Program-made: the position numbers and the translations under genes
From: CAXSBR01 sp964252015
Lineage (GTDB): Bacteria; Actinomycetota; Actinomycetes; Mycobacteriales; Jatrophihabitantaceae
NCBI GenBank assembly: GCA_964252015.1
Contig: CAXULW010000003.1
Coordinates: 124,001 to 188,000, forward strand
Reading direction: 5' to 3'
DNA: 64,000 bases
Notes under the pieces: model-generated
The model's input: only the letters and a program-made list of their open reading frames with translations
Database searches by the model: none
What the model was told of the DNA's origin: nothing
Shown here: positions 60,079-64,000 of the stretch, piece after piece
Numbering within the stretch: position 1 is the stretch's first letter
How the letters are laid out: each line of letters opens with the position of its first letter

Positions 60079-61170
60079 ATGGCAAGCATCGCGAGACGAG
60101 CCGACGGCCATTGGAGAGCCCGCTACCGGGACTCCCGCGCTAAGGAGCACTCACGCCACTTCGAGCGCAAGATCGATGCCCAGCGCTGGCTCGACAGCGT
60201 TACCGCGTCGATCCGAACGGGAACGTACGTCGATCCCGTGCTCGGGCGCGAGACCGTCGGCGAGTACGCCGACACATGGATGGTGCGACAGGTCCAGCTC
60301 AAGCCCAGCACGAGATCGCGATACGCGGCGATCATTCGGGTGCACGTCAAACCCCACTTCGGACACGTTCCGCTCGTCAAGATGGAACGCTCTGACATAA
60401 GCAGCTGGGTCGCTGAACTCGTCGCGAGCAACCGCGCCGCCGCCACCGTTCGCCACATCTACAAAGTCCTACACAGCATCTTGCAATCGGCGATGCTGGA
60501 TGGCCGGCTGGCGCGCAACCCGGCGGTCGGCATCAAACTGCCTCGCGAAAAAGGCAAGGAGAAGCGGTTCCTGACGCACGAACAGGTCGCCGCTCTGGCC
60601 GATGCCGCAGGTGAGGACCGCCTGTCCATCGAGGTACTCGCCTACTGCGGCCTACGCTTCGGTGAGCTCGCAGCACTTCGCGTCCGCGACATCGACTTCG
60701 TGCGGCGCCGACTGCGTATCGAGCAGTCCGCGACCGAGGTGGACGGTGTCATGGTTTTCGGAACGCCCAAGTCGCACCAGCAGCGCCTGGTGCCGGTACG
60801 CCCGTCTCTTCTCGAGGCGCTCTCGTGCGCATGCGAGGGCAAGGGCCAGGACGATCTGGTCTTCACTGCTCCCCGCGGCGGCGTGATCTTCTTGCGGAAC
60901 TGGCGCAAACGAGTCTTCGATCCTGCCGCCGACTCAGCCGGCCTCGCGCCGCTGAGTCCCCACGAGCTACGCCACACCGCCGCAAGCCTGGCCGTCGCCG
61001 TGGGAGCCAACGTCAAGGCGGTACAGCGGATGCTTGGTCACGCCTCGGCCGCGATGACCCTCGACACCTACTCGGGTCTGTTTGAGGACGATCTCGACGA
61101 CGTCGCCGCTCGGCTCGACAGTGCAGCGCTACGGTCCAGCACGCAGGTTCACCCTGAGCTCGCCCGCTAG
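60079..61170 (+). CDS. int: Tyrosine site-specific integrase
   Basis: 363 residues from ATG 60079 (ACAGGAGGCGGACCC upstream). An N-terminal arm-binding domain (RADGHWRARYRDSRAKEHSR) is followed by a SAM-like core-binding domain (YAAIIRVHVKPHFGHVPLVK) and the catalytic domain. The catalytic motifs are YCGLRFGELAALRVRD (Arg), SPHELRHTAASLAVA (His-x-x-Arg), MLGHASAAMTLDTYSGLF (His and Tyr). All catalytic residues are present. It integrates and, with Xis, excises the element and probably marks its right end. No tRNA gene or att repeat is evident in the flanking sequence. Confidence 0.9.
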   Translation: MASIARRADGHWRARYRDSRAKEHSRHFERKIDAQRWLDSVTASIRTGTYVDPVLGRETVGEYADTWMVRQVQLKPSTRSRYAAIIRVHVKPHFGHVPLVKMERSDISSWVAELVASNRAAATVRHIYKVLHSILQSAMLDGRLARNPAVGIKLPREKGKEKRFLTHEQVAALADAAGEDRLSIEVLAYCGLRFGELAALRVRDIDFVRRRLRIEQSATEVDGVMVFGTPKSHQQRLVPVRPSLLEALSCACEGKGQDDLVFTAPRGGVIFLRNWRKRVFDPAADSAGLAPLSPHELRHTAASLAVAVGANVKAVQRMLGHASAAMTLDTYSGLFEDDLDDVAARLDSAALRSSTQVHPELAR

Positions 61171-61369
61171 CCGTCGACGACGCGCCCGTTGTCTGACGTG
61201 GCGACCGCGCACATGAATCGCTCTGGTCGGGCCTGGTTTCCCGCAACGCTTGACGCGCCTGCGCTCGGCACCGAGCGGAACTGCGAAATCGAAATGGTCA
61301 GAGTCTCGCGTGCAGCGTGCGCGTACGCGAATTCGCCGGGGACAGGAACACTCGTGACAGAATCACCGG

Positions 61370-61789
61370 GTGTCCGATGGCTTCCACCCCGCGCTTCGAC
61401 ATGTACGCGCTGACGAGCTCAGCGTGGACACGGCTCAGTCAGGGGGCATGCAGAGGTTCGCGGCCATCAGCGGTAAGACGGTGGGATCGGCCAGACTCTG
61501 GATGGGGCAGACGCACGTAAAGCCCGCCACACGATCGTCAGATCACCACCACGGTGAGGCAGAGACAGCGATCTTCGTGCTGAGCGGCAGCCCAGAATTC
61601 GTCTTTCTTGATCAGGAATCGAGAGTGGAGACACGTATCCGTGCCGCGGCCGGCGACTACATCTTCGTGCCGCCATTCACTCCGCATCGCGAGGAGAACA
61701 ACGACCCCGACACCGAGGCGGTGGTCGTACTGGCGCGAAGCACACAGGAGACCATTGTCGTCAACTTGCCGTCTTTGGATTCGCACTAG
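61370..61789 (+). CDS. Cupin-domain protein
   Basis: 139 residues from GTG 61370. The cupin barrel is shown by SDHHHGEAETAIFVLSGSPE (metal-binding His cluster and Glu), AAAGDYIFVPPFTPHREENN (second motif with His) and EAVVVLARSTQETIVVNLP. It is probably a small metal-binding enzyme or sensor. It lies outside the likely right end of the element and looks like ordinary chromosomal sequence. The substrate is unknown. Confidence 0.75.
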   Translation: MSDGFHPALRHVRADELSVDTAQSGGMQRFAAISGKTVGSARLWMGQTHVKPATRSSDHHHGEAETAIFVLSGSPEFVFLDQESRVETRIRAAAGDYIFVPPFTPHREENNDPDTEAVVVLARSTQETIVVNLPSLDSH

Positions 61790-62198
61790 CTTCAGGCAGG
61801 CTGCGGACAACGTGAGGTCGTGCCGCGGATTGATGGTGTCGTCACGGTTCGGTGCTGGCACGCCGTATGTGGCGACGTACGTGCCGATTCAGAAAAACGA
61901 GGATACGGGCATCCTGGTAGGTCGCTTAAACGCGAGATAGCCGTCGGGAACTGCTCGGCGGGGCCGGACACGAGCTTGTCGGTGTAAGTTCGCGCCCTAC
62001 CCGTCGATCTCGCGCAGGGAGCAGGTGACGGCAAGCCGCGCAGATCGGAGTGTATATATCGGGGTCTCGTCCCTGAAGAAGATCATCGCATCGATGAGCT
62101 CCGGAACCACGGCTCACGCGAAGATGCCGAGATGCTTGCCGAGTCAAGGTCTCGCGTTGCCGATCGGGTGCCGATGAGATGACGCAGGAATCGACGCT
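61790..62198. other. Intergenic interval
   Basis: The 409 bases between the cupin gene and the spermidine-synthase-like gene. Short ORFs on both strands have unnatural composition. No RNA gene or clear hairpin was recognised; it may hold the promoter for 62199-62912. Confidence 0.35.
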
Positions 62199-62912
62199 GT
62201 GAGCGCGCGCTTTGAGGAACTTGCCTGGCAGGAGACCGCGATGGGGCCAATCAGCCTGCGGCGCCGACTCGATCCGATGCTCCACGTCGACGTGTATGAG
62301 GTGAAGCTCGGCGCGGAGTTCCTTCTGTCGAGTTTGTTCACGGCGGCCGAGATCGAACTTGCCCGCATCGCCCTGGCCGAACTGCCAGGTGCCGAACTCG
62401 ACGTCGCGGTCGGCGGCCTTGGGCTCGGCTACACCGCACGCGCCGTTCTCGACAATGAGAGGGTCAGGTCACTGCTCGTAGTGGAGGCACTCGAGGAGCT
62501 GATCGACTGGCACCATCGTTGCTTGCTACCCGACGTCGTCAGCCTGACCAGCGACCAGCGCTGCAGATTCCAGCTCGGTGACTTCTTCGCGATGACCAAA
62601 TCCTCGACCGGTTTCGACCCGAGCTCGCCGCAACGAAAATTCCACGCCATCCTGCTGGATGCCGACCACACTCCGCGCCACGTGTTGCACCCCAGTCACG
62701 CCGACTTCTATAGTCCGGCAGGTTTGGACCGGGTGGCCCGTCACCTGCTACCAGGCGGAGTGTTCGCGCTCTGGTCCGACGACCCGCCCGACCAGGAGTT
62801 CCTGGCCGCGCTTGAGGAAGCGTTCGCCGTCGCCCACGCTCATGTCATCGAGATCCCGAATCCCATCACTGGGGGCAGATCTGCAAATACGGTGTATGCC
62901 GCCACATCGTGA
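62199..62912 (+). CDS. Spermidine synthase-like methyltransferase-fold protein
   Basis: 237 residues from GTG 62199. A Rossmann fold with LDVAVGGLGLGYTARAVLDN (glycine loop) and SLLVVEALEELIDWHHRCLL, then GDFFAMTKSS and HAILLDADHTPRHVLHPSHA, FYSPAGLDRVARHLLPGGVF and LWSDDPPDQEFL. This is the spermidine/spermine-synthase superfamily. The classical catalytic DxxD pattern of polyamine synthases is not obvious (LDADHT), so it may be a distinct aminopropyl- or methyltransferase. Chromosomal context. Confidence 0.75.
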   Translation: MSARFEELAWQETAMGPISLRRRLDPMLHVDVYEVKLGAEFLLSSLFTAAEIELARIALAELPGAELDVAVGGLGLGYTARAVLDNERVRSLLVVEALEELIDWHHRCLLPDVVSLTSDQRCRFQLGDFFAMTKSSTGFDPSSPQRKFHAILLDADHTPRHVLHPSHADFYSPAGLDRVARHLLPGGVFALWSDDPPDQEFLAALEEAFAVAHAHVIEIPNPITGGRSANTVYAATS

Positions 62913-63141
62913 CCGAGGAGCCGCACTCACCCCGGTAATGCGGCGACCGACCGAACCGGCACGCCCACGCTGGAAAACGCCGCACCGACCCATCCTTATC
63001 GAGCGTATCGCTGAGCGTATTGCTCGAATTTTGGCGCCGCGCAGATCGGTTGATAATGGGGCGGTCCCCACTGGAGGCTGATTGGTCGCCACGAGGCGCG
63101 ATGTGGCGGTTCCACTCGCTGGAGAATGGAGGACATACGCG

Positions 63142-63788
63142 TTGCTAATTGGTACCTGGAATGTGCAGGGTCGTGGTCACTTGCTCATCGAGCCCTGCTC
63201 GAGCGGCACACTTGCGACGTCTGGCTGCTGACCGAGGTCAACGATGACCTCGAACTCGACGGTTTCCAAATCCACCGATCGACCGCTGTAATGGCACAGC
63301 GTCGGCGGTGGTCGGCCGTTCTGACCCGCGAATCAGCCCACAAGTTACGGGACCCGCACCCAGCCAGCGCCGCCGTCGAAATCGGCGACACAACGTACTG
63401 CGCATCGATCCTGCCGTGGCGATCGTGCGGACATCGCGCGCCCTGGGTCGGTGAAAAACACGCGGACAAGACAGCCGCAGCCGTCCAAGAACTGGACGCC
63501 GCCCTACCGCTCGGACCGCTGGTCTGGGGTGGCGACTGGAACCATGCATTGAACGGGCACGAGTACGCGGGCAGCCAGGGCGGCCGGCACGCTATTACCC
63601 AGATGCTCGCACGTCGCAATCTTCAGGCTCCCACTTCCAATCTCCCCCACCGCATCGACGGGCTCCTGAGCATCGACCACATCGCTGTCGATCGAACCAC
63701 GCATGTCGTTCGCGCGGAGAGGTTCACCGCGAACGGGTTATCGGACCGCGACGGATACATCATCGAGACAGAGCCAGCGACCCGCTAA
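63142..63788 (+). CDS. Endonuclease/exonuclease/phosphatase-fold protein with an N-terminal frameshift
   Basis: The uninterrupted frame runs 63126-63788. It has SWSLAHRALLERHTCDVWLL, TEVNDDLELDGFQIHRSTAV, LGPLVWGGDWNHALNG, SIDHIAV and LSDRDGYII, the EEP-fold motifs (TEV, GDWN, DHI, SDxD). The expected N-terminal strand TWNVQG is in another frame: from TTG 63142 (GGAGG eight bases before) reads LLIGTWNVQGRGH. Loss of one G in the CAGGG at about 63166-63170 explains the mismatch. In the frame from ATG 63126 the first metal-binding Asn is lost, so the product as sequenced would be impaired. Confidence 0.6.
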
Positions 63789-63911
63789 CCGTCGATGGGC
63801 GCGGACGGCATCCGCCAACGGCGGCCGCAGATGGATCGATAGGCGCTCAGAGTCGACCGGCGCTGTCGAATCCTGGCTGCTGATCGCAGCGTCAGCCGTC
63901 ATACTCTTCGC

Positions 63912-64000
63912 ATGGCCGAGAGGGTGATGTTCGTGCAACTCAAGACCGGCCACAACACGGACAAGGGTCCATGCTGGATCAGCGTCGTCCGATTCAACAA
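63912..64000 (+). CDS. Partial hypothetical protein (3' end outside window)
   Basis: 29 codons from ATG 63912: MAERVMFVQLKTGHNTDKGP then CWISVVRFN, running off the right edge. The pattern VxFVQLKTGxNTDxGPxWIS is the start of a short actinobacterial protein family of unknown function. The ribosome binding site is weak. The 120 bases before it hold nothing that I recognise. Confidence 0.55.
   Translation, partial: MAERVMFVQLKTGHNTDKGPCWISVVRFN

Noticed and set aside
61171..61369. tRNA gene or att repeat beside the integrase
   Set aside because: I looked for a 3' tRNA end or a direct repeat with the left part of the window and could not identify one by eye; a systematic repeat search is needed.
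1..64000. CRISPR arrays, rRNA genes and tRNA genes
   Set aside because: No regularly spaced direct repeats and no recognisable RNA gene sequence were seen.

Overview
The window is high-GC actinobacterial DNA: GTG/TTG starts are frequent, GTGA, ATGA and TGATG gene overlaps are common, and the proteins belong to actinomycete families. I cannot name a genus. Most of the window looks like an integrative conjugative element (ICE). An excisionase (59.8 kb) and a tyrosine integrase (60.1-61.2 kb) mark its probable right end. Ordinary chromosomal-looking genes follow (cupin, spermidine-synthase-like, EEP-fold enzyme). The left end is not visible and may lie outside the window.

Layout. 0-6.9 kb: small accessory and plasmid-type genes, visibly poorer in GC from about 2.4 to 6 kb and full of broken genes (a glycosyltransferase/MarR chimera, a multiply frameshifted membrane protein, a phage-tail-like remnant, two HTH remnants). 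6.9-7.8 kb: an HNH endonuclease gene broken by two frameshifts. 8.26-14.3 kb: a very large MobF relaxase fused to an SF1 helicase and a TOPRIM primase-like domain. 14.6-19 kb: small genes, an IS110-family insertion and an unrecognised two-gene unit. 19.8-34.9 kb, minus strand: a conjugative type IV secretion operon with a coupling protein in two pieces, an NlpC/P60 hydrolase, a VirB4-like ATPase and its SCO6880-type partner, a secreted glycosidase-like protein, VirB6-like, VirB8-like and small pilin-like membrane proteins, a ParA/MinD-like protein and an HTH regulator.

35.4-46.3 kb is metabolic cargo lying between the two secretion modules. It holds a ribose-type sugar ABC transporter (binding protein, double ATPase, permease), a 6-phospho-3-hexuloisomerase-like SIS protein, a GntR regulator, a class II aldolase and three FGGY sugar kinases. 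It is divergently transcribed around the GntR gene, and TGTACGTACA-type palindromes lie before both arms. The likely logic is import, phosphorylation, isomerisation and aldol cleavage of an unidentified sugar.

46.5-59.4 kb, minus strand, is a complete Tad/Flp pilus locus: prepilin peptidase, BTAD-like and LysM proteins, three TadE/G-like pseudopilins, a Flp pilin, TadC, TadB, TadA, TadZ/CpaE-like, SAF/CpaB-like, a secreted protein and a lipoprotein. A pilus locus beside a relaxase and T4SS suggests that it serves mating or attachment; this is inference.

A recurring feature is single-base frameshifts that break otherwise recognisable genes: HNH nuclease, VirB6-like, LysM/BTAD, a secreted Tad-cluster protein, the EEP protein and several left-end genes. 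The 2022-codon relaxase and the sugar operon are intact. Either the element is decaying or the underlying sequence carries indel errors; the two cannot be separated from this sequence alone. No rRNA, tRNA or CRISPR array was seen.
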